NCBI RefSeq assembly: GCF_002968575.1
Contig: NZ_PVBM01000011.1
Location: 1-64,000 of the forward strand
Direction of reading: 5' to 3'
DNA length: 64,000 bases
Source of the DNA: Neorhizobium huautlense
GTDB taxonomy: Bacteria; Pseudomonadota; Alphaproteobacteria; Rhizobiales; Rhizobiaceae
Translations under genes and position numbers: made by a program
The notes under the pieces: generated by a model
Seen by the model: only the letters and a program-made list of their open reading frames with translations
The model's database searches: none
What the model was told of the DNA's origin: nothing
Shown here: positions 28,148 through 36,085 of the stretch, in pieces
Layout of the letters: every line of letters begins with the position of its first letter
How positions within the stretch are numbered: the stretch's first letter is position 1

Positions 28148-28166
28148 CCTCGGGCCTGACCCGAGG
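28148..28166. repeat. CCTCGGG palindromic repeat
   Basis: CCTCGGG-CCTGA-CCCGAGG is a perfect 7-bp stem with 5-base loop. Near-identical palindromes are scattered between genes in many alphaproteobacteria, as I recall, so this is probably one copy of such a dispersed repeat rather than a gene-specific site. Confidence 0.55.
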
Positions 28167-28218
28167 AAAACCGCGACAGCACCAAGGGACGAGTCTGCCC
28201 GCACAAAGGAGCCGCAAG

Positions 28219-28638
28219 GTGAATAAGCAGGATTTCAGTGAATACGAAAAACGCCGCGCCGAGCAACACGAGAAACTGTGCCGCGCTACCGCATTGCTCA
28301 TGTGCCTGGACCATCGGATCTGCCACCTGCGCGCCTGTTATCGCAAACGCATGTGTAGTGGCCCAATGCGTCCGTCGCCTCATCAGGCGGGAGCGGTCCG
28401 TGCCCAGCGGGAAATCGGCCTCAGCGGCAAGGCCTGCGCCGAGCTTCCATTCTGCGTGGCGAACATGGCGGCACAGTTGTTCGGCCGCTACAGCAAGCTC
28501 AGAAGCGACCTTCAGCAGGTGGCAATCGACGTTCCAGAGCTGGATCTACTTCAGGCTTGCAGAGAGGTTGCAGCCAAGCCGCCCTTGAAGCGAAGGCCTC
28601 TTGACTTCTTCCCCCGCTCATCCGACTTCAAACGATGA
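28219..28638 (+). CDS. Cysteine-rich hypothetical protein upstream of ubiG
   Basis: A 139-residue protein of unknown function, starting at GTG 28219 eight bases after AAGGAG. It has eight Cys (21, 29, 35, 40, 46, 73, 79, 114). The first five lie in a 26-residue run with several Arg and His, which could bind a metal or cluster. It has no signal peptide or membrane helix. I believe similar Cys-rich proteins occur in other rhizobia, but I cannot name the family. ubiG begins 18 bases after its stop, so they may be cotranscribed. A structured leader precedes it. Confidence 0.65.
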   Translation: MNKQDFSEYEKRRAEQHEKLCRATALLMCLDHRICHLRACYRKRMCSGPMRPSPHQAGAVRAQREIGLSGKACAELPFCVANMAAQLFGRYSKLRSDLQQVAIDVPELDLLQACREVAAKPPLKRRPLDFFPRSSDFKR

Positions 28639-28656
28639 AACCAAGGGGATGAAACC

Positions 28657-29403
28657 ATGACCGAAGCCGTCCGCAGCACCATCGATCAGAGCGAAGTCGA
28701 CCGGTTCTCCGCCATGGCCGCTGAATGGTGGGATCCGACGGGCAAGTTCAAGCCCCTCCACAAGTTCAACCCCGTGCGTCTCACCTATATCCGCGACCGC
28801 GTCTGCGAGAATTTCGGCCGCGATCCGAGAAGCCATTTGCCTCTCTCCGGCCTGCGCTTCCTCGATATCGGCTGCGGCGGCGGTCTCCTGTCGGAACCGG
28901 TCGCCCGCATGGGTGCGACTGTCGTCGGCGCCGATCCCTCGGAAAAGAACATCGGCATCGCCTCGACCCATGCCGCCGAGACCGGCACCACGGTCGACTA
29001 CCGCGCCGTCACCGCCGAACAGCTGGCGGAAGCCGGCGAGACCTTCGACGTCGTTCTCAACATGGAGGTCGTGGAGCATGTCGCCGACGTGGATTTCTTC
29101 ATCACCACCTGCGCGAAAATGGTCCGGCCCGGCGGGCTGATGTTCGTCGCCACCATCAACCGCACTTTCAAGGCCGGCGCGCTGGCGATTTTCGCAGCCG
29201 AAAACATCCTCCGCTGGCTGCCGCGCGGAACCCATCAATACGAAAAGCTTGTCCGTCCGGAAGAGTTGGAAAAGCCGCTATCCGCAAGCGGCATGCAAAT
29301 CATCCACCGCACCGGCGTTTTCTTCAACCCGCTCCAGGACCGCTGGAACCTCTCCCCCGACATGGACGTCAACTATATGCTGCTGGCGAAGCGCGCGGAG
29401 TGA
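28657..29403 (+). CDS. ubiG: Bifunctional ubiquinone O-methyltransferase UbiG
   Basis: A 248-residue SAM-dependent enzyme performing both O-methylations of ubiquinone synthesis. The class I methyltransferase core includes [17 protein letters not shown] and [13 protein letters not shown]; the family feature [10 protein letters not shown] is present. The N-terminus ([31 protein letters not shown]) is diagnostic of UbiG. Full length, with an AAGGGGATG-type site. In related genomes I recall ubiG lying close to lysC; here they are 13.6 kb apart, with the uronide locus between. Confidence 0.97.
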   Translation: MTEAVRSTIDQSEVDRFSAMAAEWWDPTGKFKPLHKFNPVRLTYIRDRVCENFGRDPRSHLPLSGLRFLDIGCGGGLLSEPVARMGATVVGADPSEKNIGIASTHAAETGTTVDYRAVTAEQLAEAGETFDVVLNMEVVEHVADVDFFITTCAKMVRPGGLMFVATINRTFKAGALAIFAAENILRWLPRGTHQYEKLVRPEELEKPLSASGMQIIHRTGVFFNPLQDRWNLSPDMDVNYMLLAKRAE

Positions 29404-29587
29404 GGGCTTCTATGGCCTGGGTTTCATCATACGTTGAAGACATCCATTGACAGCGTTGGCAATCCCGCCCCGGACCGTGCCCATTCCCTGAACCTCTGCT
29501 ACACCTCAAAAAAGCGAAGGGGCCGAAGCGGTGTTGAACCTCTCCAGCCCTATCGGGTTCTTTGAAATATTGCTTTGCTAAGTGCGA

Positions 29588-30016
29588 TCAGTTCGCATCC
29601 TCCGGCAGCACCGGCAGCGGGGCCACCTCGATGCCTTCGTCGAGAAGATCCTTCACCTCGCCGAGGCTCGCCTGGCCGATGATGCCGCGGGCATCCGCCT
29701 CCCCGTAATGGATCTTGCGGGCTTCTTCCGGAAATTTCTCGCCCACGTCCTCGGCACTGGCCTTGATCGCAGCGACGGCTTCCTTGACCTTGGCAATCAT
29801 CTCCTGGCGGGCCATGTCCATGACGATCTCGCGCTTCTCTTCCCTCTTGCGCGCGGTCGAAACCGACGGCGTCATCAGCGTCTTGGAAATCGACGCGGAG
29901 TTGCAGGCCGGACAGGTGAGAAATCCGCTTTGTCTCTGCCGCTCGAAATCGGCGCTTGTTGAAAACCAGCCTTCGAACGTGTGGGCATTTTCACAACTGA
30001 GAGAATACTTGATCAA
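29588..30016 (-). CDS. DUF1178 family protein
   Basis: A 142-residue protein matching the DUF1178 pattern: start MIKYSLSCENAHTFEGWF, a CPAC pair about residue 35 that with C8 and H12 may form a zinc ribbon, and a helical KVKEAVAAIKASAEDVGEKF region ending in a short acidic tail. Function is unknown. Its ATG overlaps the stop of the upstream nitrilase gene by four bases, indicating translational coupling in a grxC-nitrilase-DUF1178 transcript. Confidence 0.9.
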   Translation of the reverse strand: MIKYSLSCENAHTFEGWFSTSADFERQRQSGFLTCPACNSASISKTLMTPSVSTARKREEKREIVMDMARQEMIAKVKEAVAAIKASAEDVGEKFPEEARKIHYGEADARGIIGQASLGEVKDLLDEGIEVAPLPVLPEDAN

Positions 30017-30867
30017 GCGGCAACACCTCCCGCCGCATCGGACACGGTGTCCAGCGTGAATTCGCGGGCATTCTTGAGGTTCGGGATTTTTCCACGTGCG
30101 GCCTTCACCGCGGCGATGTCGATGTCGGCAAACACGACCGCCTCGCCTGTACCGCCGGCGGAGGCGAGTATCTTCCCCCAGGGGTCGACGATCATGGAAT
30201 GGCCGAAGGTTTCCCGGCCGTCTTCATGCACCCCGCCTTGAGCGGCAGCTATCACGAACGCGCCGTTCTCGATGGCGCGCGCCCTGAGCAGCACTTCCCA
30301 ATGTGCTTCGCCCGTTTGGCGGGTAAAGGCTGCTGGCACCGTCAGGATTTCCGCACCCGCCAGCGCTTCCGTTCTGAAGAGTTGGGGGAAGCGCACATCG
30401 TAGCAGATCGCAAAACCCAACCTGGCAAACGGCAGATCGGCAACGCGTGCCTCCGCGCCTGGCTCATAGGCGGAGCTTTCGCGCCAGCTTTCGCCGTTGT
30501 CGAGATCGACGTCGAACATGTGGATCTTGTCATAGCTCGCGATCTGCCGGCCGCCGGGAGCGAAGAGGAAGGAGCGATTGGCGATCTTGCCATCATTTCT
30601 CGCAATAGCGGTCGAACCGATATGCAGGTGGATGCCGAGTTCCTGAGCGAGGCTGCGGGCCGTCGAAACGATGATATCGCCGGTCTCGTCGCGCAGCGCG
30701 GCACGCATCGCCTGCCGGTCGCGCTGCAGCGCCCCGGTCATCTCCGGCGTCTGGATATAGATTGCCCCCTCCGCGGCGGCTTCACGTACCAGCCGCACCA
30801 TGTCGAGAGCGTTCTTTTCCGGATCGACCCCCGAACACATCTGGATCGCTGCTGCCTTGAATGTCAT
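30013..30867 (-). CDS. Carbon-nitrogen hydrolase (nitrilase superfamily, Nit-like)
   Basis: A 284-residue cytoplasmic amidase-like enzyme. The catalytic triad is visible: E42 (TPEMTGAL), K114 (YDKIHMFD) and C155 (AICYDVRFP). The subgroup resembles Nit1/Nit2 proteins, which deaminate mis-made ketoglutaramate or deaminated glutathione. The location next to a glutaredoxin gene fits a glutathione-related repair role, but this is inference. It starts 12 bases after grxC and overlaps the DUF1178 gene. Confidence 0.92.
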   Translation of the reverse strand: MTFKAAAIQMCSGVDPEKNALDMVRLVREAAAEGAIYIQTPEMTGALQRDRQAMRAALRDETGDIIVSTARSLAQELGIHLHIGSTAIARNDGKIANRSFLFAPGGRQIASYDKIHMFDVDLDNGESWRESSAYEPGAEARVADLPFARLGFAICYDVRFPQLFRTEALAGAEILTVPAAFTRQTGEAHWEVLLRARAIENGAFVIAAAQGGVHEDGRETFGHSMIVDPWGKILASAGGTGEAVVFADIDIAAVKAARGKIPNLKNAREFTLDTVSDAAGGVAA

Positions 30868-30879
30868 CCCTTGCTCTCC

Positions 30880-31137
30880 TCAAGCCGCCAGCATCGGATC
30901 CAGCTTGCCCGCACGATCGAGCGCGTGAAGATCGTCGCATCCGCCGACATGCTCGCCGTTGATGAAGATCTGCGGAAACGTCGAGCGGCCGTTCGCCTTG
31001 CCGATCATCTCCTCGCGCAATTCCTTGGAATAGGTCGCATCGTGTTCCACGTATCGGACGCCCTTGGACTCCAGCAGAGCCTTTGCACGAGCGCAGTAGC
31101 CGCAATATTCACGGGTATAGATAGTCACGTCTGCCAT
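30880..31137 (-). CDS. grxC: Glutaredoxin 3 (GrxC)
   Basis: An 85-residue dithiol glutaredoxin with active site YCGYC (C12 and C15), the TFPQIFINGEHVGGCDDL glutathione-binding region and a short C-terminal helix. It reduces protein and glutathione mixed disulfides in the cytoplasm. I start at ATG 31137, preceded by GGAGA, rather than 21 codons upstream. First gene of the grxC-nitrilase-DUF1178 group, after comF on the same strand. Confidence 0.95.
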   Translation of the reverse strand: MADVTIYTREYCGYCARAKALLESKGVRYVEHDATYSKELREEMIGKANGRSTFPQIFINGEHVGGCDDLHALDRAGKLDPMLAA

Positions 31138-31206
31138 CGTTTTCTCCGGCGCAGCCCCATTGGGCGAAAAGCCGGAGGACGGCCGCGCATGAACTGTCAT
31201 CTATTG

Positions 31207-31982
31207 TCATATAGGGGTGGAAATGGCCATTGCAAAGGTCAAAACCGTGACCTCCGCGGCCCCGGCCTTCTTGAGGATGCGGGTAGCGGAGGAGACCGTC
31301 GCTCCGGTGGTGTAGACATCGTCGACGAGCACCAGCCGCTTGCCGAAGACATCCGCCTCACGGCCGGGCGCGATAGCGAAAGCCGCCCGAACATTATCCT
31401 GCCGGGCACGGGCCGAAAGCCCCACCTGTCGGCTCGTGCGTTTGATGCGCACCAGCGTCGACGGCAGAAACGGCTTGCCGCCTTTCTCGGCCAGATGCCG
31501 CCCCAGTTCTGCCGCCTGGTTGAACTTCCTGAAAACAAGGCGCGAGCGGTGGAGGGGAACCGGAAGAATGCCGTCACAGCGATCGACATGGCCTTCGGCC
31601 GCGCGCAGCATCCAGCCGGACATCATCGGGGCGAGATCGGTGCGGTCCCGATACTTCAGCGCGTGTACGAGGTCGCGTGCCGCTCCGTCGAAGATCGCAG
31701 CCGACCGGAGCCGGTCAAAAACCGGCGGATCGGCGATTGCCTGGGCCGAAAGCATGCCTGCCCCGGGATCGTGGGAAAACGGCAGGCCAAGGGCTTCGCA
31801 AAACGGCCGCTCGATGAAACGGATTTCGCGCCAGCAGGACGGGCAGAGGCCTCCATGCCGGCCGGTGAGAATGCCGCAGCCGGGACAGGCGGGGGATAGA
31901 CGAGATCGCCGAGCCGCCGCGTCCACGTCAGGGCAAACGGTGGTACAAAACGAAGAATGCTGGTGCTTGGCTCTCCGGACAT
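31207..31982 (-). CDS. comF: ComF family phosphoribosyltransferase-like protein, apparently frameshifted
   Basis: ComF proteins pair an N-terminal zinc ribbon with a phosphoribosyltransferase fold and are linked to DNA uptake. The body of the gene reads well: zinc ribbon CPGCG...CPSCW, then KYRDRTDLAPMM and the PRT loop LVLVDDVYTTGATVSSA. The expected N-terminus (LTWTRRLGDLVYPP), however, is in another frame starting MSGEPSTS at 31982. The two would join as LVYPP-ACPGCG if the five-base G run at 31891-31895 had one more base. Joined, the product is about 259 residues, the family length. Either a sequencing error in the homopolymer or a true inactivating deletion; a shortened product from a downstream GTG is the alternative. 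It is divergent from the methyltransferase at 32042. Confidence 0.8.
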
Positions 31983-32041
31983 GTCTTGACAATAACGCAG
32001 GGAGCGCGCCTTTGCGAAGCAGGAATGTGAGTGTGCAAGAC

Positions 32042-32914
32042 ATGGAAATTCTCTTCGACGAACAGCTGGTGAAGGCCAGACGCGAGCGTGCCCTTGCAAA
32101 GGCGGACCGCAAGGCGGCTTTCCTCTTGGAGATCGCCGGGCGCGAGATGGCTGACCGCCTTGCCGTCGTCGAACGCCGGTTCGAAAGCGCCGTCGAATTG
32201 CACGGCGGCATCGGCGCAGCAGCCCATGAAGCCATGGCTACCGGGAAGATCGGCAATATGCGCCGTGTCGAGACGAGCCTGGCTTTCGCTGAGCCCGGAG
32301 AGACGATTGAGGCCGCGCCTTGGGAAGACGTGCCTCTCGAACCGGAATCCGTCAACCTGGTGCTTTCGCCGCTCACTTTGCATCTCGTCAACGACACGCC
32401 GGGCGCGCTGATCCGCATTCGCCGCGCCCTGAAGCCGGATGGCCTGTTCCTCGCCGCCATTCCCGGTGCCGGCACGCTCAGCGAACTGCGCGACGTTCTC
32501 TTGTCTGCCGAGGCGGAGTTGACGGGCGGCGCAAGCCCCCGTGTCGCACCCTTTGCGGATGTCCGCGATGTCGGGGCACTGCTGCAGCGCGCGGGTTTCG
32601 CACTGCCGGTCGTCGATATCGAAACCTATACAGTCCGCTACGATTCGCTTTTCGGGCTGATGCGTGACCTTCGCGCCATGGGCATGACGAACCCGCTTTC
32701 GGGCCGCAGCCGGGTGCCGGTGACGAAGGCGTTCTTCATGCGGGCTGCAGAACTTTACGCGGAACGTTATTCCGATCCGGACGGCCGCATCCGTGCGACC
32801 TTCTCGATCATCTATGCATCAGGCTGGGCACCGCATGAAAGCCAGCAGAAACCGCTGAAACCGGGCTCGGCGAAGATGCGGCTGGCCGATGCCCTGCGTA
32901 AGGAAACAGAGTAG
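32042..32914 (+). CDS. SAM-dependent methyltransferase (BioC/NDUFAF5-like)
   Basis: A 290-residue protein resembling the alphaproteobacterial relatives of mitochondrial NDUFAF5 and BioC. It opens MEILFDEQLVKARRERAL, then a methyltransferase core in which the usual DxGxGxG loop is degenerate (VELHGGIGAAAHEAM), followed by LSPLTLHLVNDTPGALIRIRRALKPDG and AAIPGAGTL. Mitochondrial NDUFAF5 hydroxylates an Arg in complex I; the bacterial role is unproved. ATG 32042 fits the family start; longer upstream reading overlaps comF. Divergent from comF by about 60 bases. Confidence 0.85.
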   Translation: MEILFDEQLVKARRERALAKADRKAAFLLEIAGREMADRLAVVERRFESAVELHGGIGAAAHEAMATGKIGNMRRVETSLAFAEPGETIEAAPWEDVPLEPESVNLVLSPLTLHLVNDTPGALIRIRRALKPDGLFLAAIPGAGTLSELRDVLLSAEAELTGGASPRVAPFADVRDVGALLQRAGFALPVVDIETYTVRYDSLFGLMRDLRAMGMTNPLSGRSRVPVTKAFFMRAAELYAERYSDPDGRIRATFSIIYASGWAPHESQQKPLKPGSAKMRLADALRKETE

Positions 32915-32919
32915 ACCCG

Positions 32920-33093
32920 TTAGTCCATGGCGCTGCTATAGGTGTCTGCGACCCCGCCGAAAAGGGCGTCCATCGCCTCGTAGTACTGACCCAAACCGGC
33001 AAAAAGCGCGACAGCTATGAGCGAGATCAGCAGGCCGTATTCCACCGCCGTCGCCCCGCCTTCGTCGCGCATGAAGAACCAGAGGAGACGCAT
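32920..33093 (-). CDS. Flp family type IVb pilin
   Basis: A 57-residue prepilin of the Flp type. The short basic leader MRLLWFFMRDEGG precedes the cleavage context G/ATAVEYGLLISLIAVALFAGL, with the invariant Glu and Tyr of Flp pilins. After processing by a TadV/CpaA peptidase it would be about 44 residues. Start at ATG 33093 (AAGGG upstream) rather than a TTG further up. No other tad/cpa genes are in this window, so assembly would rely on a system elsewhere. Confidence 0.88.
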   Translation of the reverse strand: MRLLWFFMRDEGGATAVEYGLLISLIAVALFAGLGQYYEAMDALFGGVADTYSSAMD

Positions 33094-33152
33094 GGGCAGC
33101 CCTTTTTGACGAGAAGTCTCTGATCTGCCCAACCCTAGGGTAGAATCGTTAA

Positions 33153-33470
33153 TTAGCAGTCATCACCGGAACCGTAGCCTTCCACGATGCATATGGAGCC
33201 CGGCGTTTCCTGCAGCACGCTGCGGCGAATTGTATAGACCTTCGTGCCCTTTTCGGCAGGCCTGATCGAACCCGTCGTGATCCGGTCGAAATCTTCCTGG
33301 ACATGCGCCATCCGCTCGTCGCTGCGGTCTGCTAGCATCGGCGTCACGATCAAAGCGAGTGCGATGGCAGCCGTACCGAACAGGAGCGCGATATTGAGCG
33401 CTCCGGTGCTGCCGGATCCGCGCGCCGCCCGCTGTCGAATCCGCGCAGTTTTCCAGAATTCCTCGTCCAT
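33153..33470 (-). CDS. Conserved single-pass membrane protein, unknown function
   Basis: A 105-residue protein with a basic N-terminus (MDEEFWKTARIRQRAARG), one membrane helix at about 24-48 (ALNIALLFGTAAIALALIV) and a soluble C-terminal part of about 55 residues with two Cys near the end (GSICIVEGYGSGDDC) that could form a disulfide in the periplasm. I recognise no family. It lies 59 bases upstream of the Flp pilin gene on the same strand, so a pilus-related role is possible but unproved. ATG 33470 is preferred over a codon 18 residues upstream. Confidence 0.65.
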   Translation of the reverse strand: MDEEFWKTARIRQRAARGSGSTGALNIALLFGTAAIALALIVTPMLADRSDERMAHVQEDFDRITTGSIRPAEKGTKVYTIRRSVLQETPGSICIVEGYGSGDDC

Positions 33471-33578
33471 GCCTTCGAAGTCTCGTAAAACGCGGTTACT
33501 TGGTGAGCCCAAAAGGTGCCACAATCGGCTAAACGAACCCTTAACGCAGAATGAATTCGATTCTGCTAATTTTAACGA

Positions 33579-33992
33579 TCAAAGCAGGTCTTGAAGGATC
33601 GGGATCAACGGCTCGTCGGCCGGCGGCATGGGATAATCCCGCAATGCGTTCGGCCGCACCCATTTGATCGCCTGGCCTTCCCTGCCGACCGGAATGCCCT
33701 CGTAACGCCGGCAGATATAAAGCGGCATCAGAAGGTGGAAGGTCTCGTAGGTATGGCTGGCGAAGGTAAGCGGTGCCAGGCACGGGATCTTGGTAACGAT
33801 GCCAAGCTCTTCTTCGAGCTCGCGCACCAATGTTTCTTCCGGCGTTTCGCCAGGCTCGACCTTGCCTCCCGGAAATTCCCAGAGGCCTGCCAGTGTTTTG
33901 CCTTCGGGACGCTGTGCGAGCAGGACCCGCCCATCGGTATCGACGAGGGCGCAGGCGGCAACCAGCAGGAGCTTGCGAGGGGTCTCGTTCAT
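33579..33992 (-). CDS. mutT: 8-oxo-dGTP diphosphatase MutT (Nudix hydrolase)
   Basis: A 137-residue Nudix enzyme that removes oxidised dGTP from the nucleotide pool. The Nudix box is complete, running from GGKVEPGETPEET to RELEEELGI. The preceding GLWEFPGG is the MutT-specific context. Its ATG overlaps the stop of the upstream GNAT gene by four bases. Last gene of the parvulin-argJ-GNAT-mutT run on the minus strand. Confidence 0.93.
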   Translation of the reverse strand: MNETPRKLLLVAACALVDTDGRVLLAQRPEGKTLAGLWEFPGGKVEPGETPEETLVRELEEELGIVTKIPCLAPLTFASHTYETFHLLMPLYICRRYEGIPVGREGQAIKWVRPNALRDYPMPPADEPLIPILQDLL

Positions 33993-34771
33993 GCCGGCAT
34001 GTCCTGCCGCCAGTAGCGGTATTCATAGGCCTTGCGGAAACCGAACTTGCGGTAGAGCGCCAGCGCCGGCGCATTGTCGGCAACGACCTGAAGCCAAGCC
34101 GAACGCGCGCCGCTGATACGTGCCCAGCGCAGGGCCGAGGAGAGAATTTCCGTGCCTATACCCTCTCGCCGATATGCTTCGACGACGGCAAACGAAATAA
34201 TCCCGGCCAGATCGTTGTCCTGCACACAGAGCGCCATCGCGATCGGCCCGTCGACGGCACTCTCCTTGATGAAGAAGCCCGACGGCGGCTTGATCGCCGA
34301 GAGAATTTCCGCCATCGCCGGCTTCAGCGCGGCATCCTCGCCATTGACCGCAAGCGTCGCATCGGTGAACCGGCCGACATCGTGGCTCGGCAGGTGGTCG
34401 AGCGTGTCGGGCAATTCGAGTGCGGTAAGATCGACAGTCAGCACGTCGACCGTTTCGAAGACCCGCCATCCCTCCGCCTTAAGATGGTCGAGCAGAAGGG
34501 GCGGAGCAAGCGGCGTCTCGCGGACGAGCAGCGGCCGGCCGTAGCTTTCGAACCGCTTGCGCGCCTTCTGAAGCCGCGTCGCCATGTCCCGATGATCGGA
34601 AGGGTCAAGCGGCACGATGCAGTTCAGGCGCTTCGAGGGATGGCCACCGGTCAGCCGCACCTGCCAGCTTCCGTCATAGACGACGGACGCCGCCGGCCAG
34701 GCCCGGAAGCCGACGGCTTCGAGGCGTCGCACCAGCGGCAGGTCGCCTTGCGGAGATGATGACTGTATCAA
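33989..34771 (-). CDS. GNAT family N-acetyltransferase
   Basis: A 260-residue protein. The C-terminal ~130 residues are a GNAT domain (SFAVVEAYRREGIGTEILSSALRWA for acetyl-CoA binding, then VVADNAPALALYRKFGFRKAYEYRYW). The N-terminal half is divergent. Substrate unknown; the position between argJ and mutT is one I recall from other rhizobia. Translation appears to start at TTG 34771, five bases after the argJ stop, since the homologous N-terminus (VRRLEAVGFRAWPA) lies upstream of the first internal Met. Confidence 0.88.
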   Translation of the reverse strand: MIQSSSPQGDLPLVRRLEAVGFRAWPAASVVYDGSWQVRLTGGHPSKRLNCIVPLDPSDHRDMATRLQKARKRFESYGRPLLVRETPLAPPLLLDHLKAEGWRVFETVDVLTVDLTALELPDTLDHLPSHDVGRFTDATLAVNGEDAALKPAMAEILSAIKPPSGFFIKESAVDGPIAMALCVQDNDLAGIISFAVVEAYRREGIGTEILSSALRWARISGARSAWLQVVADNAPALALYRKFGFRKAYEYRYWRQDMPA

Positions 34772-34776
34772 TCCCG

Positions 34777-36018
34777 TCAGCTCCGATAGTCGCCGTTGAT
34801 GGCGACATATTCCTTGGTCAGGTCGCAGGTCCAGACGGTGGCGGTACCGCTGCCGAGACCGATTTCCACCTTCACCGGAATGTCTTCCTTTTTCATCACC
34901 GCCGTGGTGGCGGCTTCCGAATAGGCCGGATCACGCTCGCCGTCGACGGCTACCCGCACATCGCCGAACCAGATCGCCAGACGATCGCGGTCGGCCATCT
35001 CGCCGGACTTGCCGACGGCCATGACGATACGGCCCCAATTGGCATCCTCGCCGGCGATGGCCGTCTTGACCAGAGGGGAATTGGCGATGGAAAGCGCAAT
35101 CTTCTTGGCAGCCGCATCGCTCTCGGCCCCGGTCACGGTGATTTCGACCATCTTGCGGGCGCCTTCGCCGTCGCGCACCACCTGCAGGGCAAGGTCCCTG
35201 AGCAGATCGTTGAGCGCGGCACGAAAACCTTCCAGGCGGACATCGTCGGCGCTCTCGACACGGGCCTGCCCGTCCTCAGCCGCGGCACCAGTCGCAAACA
35301 GCATCAGCGTGTCGGAGGTCGACGTGTCGCTGTCAACGGTAACCGAGTTGAACGTTGGGCCGACGCCGGCAGCCAAAAGCGCCTGAAGCACCGGCGAGGC
35401 GATATCCGCGTCGGTCGCCACGAAAGACAGCATGGTTGCCATGTCGGGCGCGATCATGCCCGCACCCTTGGCGATGCCGTTGATCGTCACCTTCACGCCG
35501 CCGATCTCGGCGGTACGGGTCGCAACCTTCGGATAGGTGTCGGTGGTCATGATCGCCTTGGCTGCCTCGATCCAGAAGTCGCCCGAAGCCTGGCCGTACA
35601 TTTCGCCGAGCACGCCTGCAAATTTCGTCGCATCCAGCGGTTCGCCGATCACGCCGGTCGACGCGAGGTAGACTTGCGTTTCATCGCAACCCACGGCTTG
35701 CGCGGCCGACCTAGCAGTGAGCGCGGTCGCAGCCTTGCCTTTCACGCCGGTAAACGCATTGGCGTTGCCGGAATTGACCACCACGGCGCGGGCGGCGCCG
35801 TGCGGCAGATTGGCGCGGCAGAAATCGACTGGAGCCGAGGGGCATTTGGACCGGGTGAAGACCCCCGCAACTGAAGCCGGCTTATCGAAAACCATCAGAA
35901 GCACGTCGGTGCGGTTCTTGTACTTGATGCCGGCGGCGGCAGTCGCCATGCGGAGACCGCGCAGAGCTGGCATGTCTGGATAGGATTTCGGAGCGAGCGG
36001 AGAAACGGAAGCGGACAT
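34777..36018 (-). CDS. argJ: Bifunctional glutamate N-acetyltransferase / amino-acid acetyltransferase ArgJ
   Basis: A 413-residue ornithine acetyltransferase that recycles the acetyl group from acetylornithine to glutamate in arginine synthesis. The self-cleavage site [16 protein letters not shown] (new N-terminal Thr at ATML) is intact, so it should mature into alpha and beta chains. ATG 36018 begins [17 protein letters not shown], the family start; a TTG three codons upstream is less likely. It lies between a periplasmic parvulin gene and a GNAT gene on the same strand. argH, the last arginine step, is 22 kb away at 57077. Confidence 0.96.
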   Translation of the reverse strand: MSASVSPLAPKSYPDMPALRGLRMATAAAGIKYKNRTDVLLMVFDKPASVAGVFTRSKCPSAPVDFCRANLPHGAARAVVVNSGNANAFTGVKGKAATALTARSAAQAVGCDETQVYLASTGVIGEPLDATKFAGVLGEMYGQASGDFWIEAAKAIMTTDTYPKVATRTAEIGGVKVTINGIAKGAGMIAPDMATMLSFVATDADIASPVLQALLAAGVGPTFNSVTVDSDTSTSDTLMLFATGAAAEDGQARVESADDVRLEGFRAALNDLLRDLALQVVRDGEGARKMVEITVTGAESDAAAKKIALSIANSPLVKTAIAGEDANWGRIVMAVGKSGEMADRDRLAIWFGDVRVAVDGERDPAYSEAATTAVMKKEDIPVKVEIGLGSGTATVWTCDLTKEYVAINGDYRS

Positions 36019-36037
36019 CGGAAACAACCTGGCTCAA

Positions 36038-36066
36038 TAAGGAAAGGCCCGGAAAATCCGGGCCTC
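36038..36066 (-). terminator. Hairpin between the parvulin and argJ genes
   Basis: AGGCCCGGA (36045-36053) pairs perfectly with TCCGGGCCT (36057-36065) around AAA. On the minus strand the stem is followed by TTCCTTATT, a broken T-run. It lies just past the parvulin stop and may partly separate that gene from argJ. Confidence 0.6.
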
Positions 36067-36085
36067 AGGGTGGCTCTTCGGACGA

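Larger units (their letters stand above)
27729..28218. other. Long intergenic region with structured leader ahead of the Cys-rich gene
   Basis: No convincing gene is seen in these 490 bases. The half nearest 28219 is rich in inverted repeats: 12-bp arms at 28079-28090 and 28123-28134, an overlapping local hairpin at 28082-28096, and a 7-bp hairpin at 28148-28166. The part nearest 27729 should hold the hydrolase promoter. Confidence 0.5.
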
